In this document: piece by piece, positions 5,917 through 6,278 of the stretch | Layout of the letters: every line of letters starts with the position of its first letter | How positions within the stretch are numbered: position 1 is the stretch's first letter | Origin: JBBRSC01 sp038245795 | GTDB lineage: Bacteria > Actinomycetota > Acidimicrobiia > Acidimicrobiales > Microtrichaceae | Direction: 5' to 3' | Assembly (NCBI GenBank): GCA_038245795.1 | Contig: JBBRSC010000202.1 | Location: 1-6,278, forward strand | Length of the DNA stretch: 6,278 nucleotides | Position numbers and translations under genes: made by a program | The notes under the pieces: model-generated | What the model was told of the DNA's origin: nothing | Seen by the model: only the letters and a program-made list of their open reading frames with translations | Databases searched by the model: none

Positions 5917-6278
5917 CGGGTTCATCGACAACCCTCGGGAGTCGCGGACCGAACCCGCACACGATCTCGTAGGCGATCGTGTCAAGGGCGGTCGCCCACT
6001 CGGTGACCGTGATGCACTCGCCGCCCTGCGTGCCAATGAGCACCACTTCGTCGCCAACCGCAATGACGTCATCGCCGCACTCGACCATCATCTGATCCAT
6101 CGTGATGGACCCGACGATCTTCCGACGCTTTCCGCGGATCAACACCTCGCCACCGACGGCTGACAAACGCCGACTCACGCCATCGGCGTATCCGATCGGA
6201 ATGGTGGCGACATTGGCAGCTCGTTCGAACGTGTACCGGTGGCCGTACGAGATGGACTCGCCCGCCTCCACCCGCTTG
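5885..6278 (-). CDS. alr: alanine racemase, C-terminal 130 residues (5' end outside the window)
   Basis: Alanine racemase is the PLP enzyme that interconverts L- and D-alanine, supplying D-Ala for peptidoglycan. Only the C-terminal beta domain is present, read from 6277 to the TAG at 5887-5885; the N-terminal TIM barrel with the PLP lysine lies beyond the window. The visible part begins KRVEAGESISYGHRY; the Tyr encoded at 6247-6245 is the catalytic base of the SYG motif. VATIPIGYADGVSRRLS, VLIRGKRRKIVGSITMDQMM (Met-Asp-Gln at 6100-6092) and CGFGPRLPRVV follow as in the family. Most homologues end about at PRV(Y), so the last dozen residues, DEPVTGQPVSVEL, are an extension, and they overlap the 3' end of the opposite-strand secreted gene by 32 bp. 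In actinobacteria alr commonly precedes tsaE, which fits here apart from the gene between them. Confidence 0.96.
   Translation of the reverse strand, partial: KRVEAGESISYGHRYTFERAANVATIPIGYADGVSRRLSAVGGEVLIRGKRRKIVGSITMDQMMVECGDDVIAVGDEVVLIGTQGGECITVTEWATALDTIAYEIVCGFGPRLPRVVDEPVTGQPVSVEL

Noticed and set aside
5542..6072. Minus-strand open frame of 176 codons opposite the secreted gene and part of alr
   Set aside because: It is Arg/Ser-rich shadow sequence. The alr frame and the secreted-protein frame explain the region.

Overview
The window looks like chromosomal core DNA from a moderately high-GC actinobacterium. The visible part of GroEL has the actinobacterial form around FVTDAERQETVLQDPY. 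groES and groEL form one operon behind CIRCE operators, and alr, tsaE, tsaB, rimI and tsaD lie in the order usual for that phylum. A secreted protein with a Thr/Pro/Val-Ala-Pro-Thr tail and the many GTG starts fit Acidimicrobiia (Ilumatobacter-like), but that class-level placement is inference.

Almost everything is on the minus strand, so transcription runs from high to low coordinates. In that direction the window holds: the 3' part of alr (6277-5885, alanine racemase); a secreted two-domain protein on the opposite strand (5107-5916), whose 3' end overlaps the alr end by 32 bp; tsaE (4969-4472), tsaB (4470-3772), rimI (3775-3167) and tsaD (3170-2166), packed with a 1-nt gap and then two 4-bp GTGA overlaps; a 54-nt gap; a predicted lipoprotein (2111-1575) and a small two-span membrane protein (1578-1126) sharing an ATGA overlap; a 173-nt regulatory gap with two CIRCE heat-shock operators and a candidate promoter; groES (952-665); and the first 217 codons of groEL (653 to the window edge).

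TsaE, TsaB and TsaD are three of the four bacterial proteins that make N6-threonylcarbamoyladenosine (t6A) at position 37 of ANN-decoding tRNAs. The fourth, TsaC, is not here. RimI, the acetyltransferase for the N-terminus of ribosomal protein S18, is embedded among them, giving a translation-quality cluster. GroES/GroEL form the folding chamber and are probably repressed by HrcA through the CIRCE sites. The lipoprotein/membrane-protein pair and the secreted Ig-like protein are the three genes of unknown function and the most lineage-specific parts of the window.

I found no mobile element, CRISPR array, tRNA or rRNA. No stretch over 300 bp lacks a gene. The window is mostly ordinary core genome; the points of interest are the paired CIRCE sites, the uncharacterised envelope pair, the secreted duplicated-domain protein, and a possible leaderless start for tsaE.
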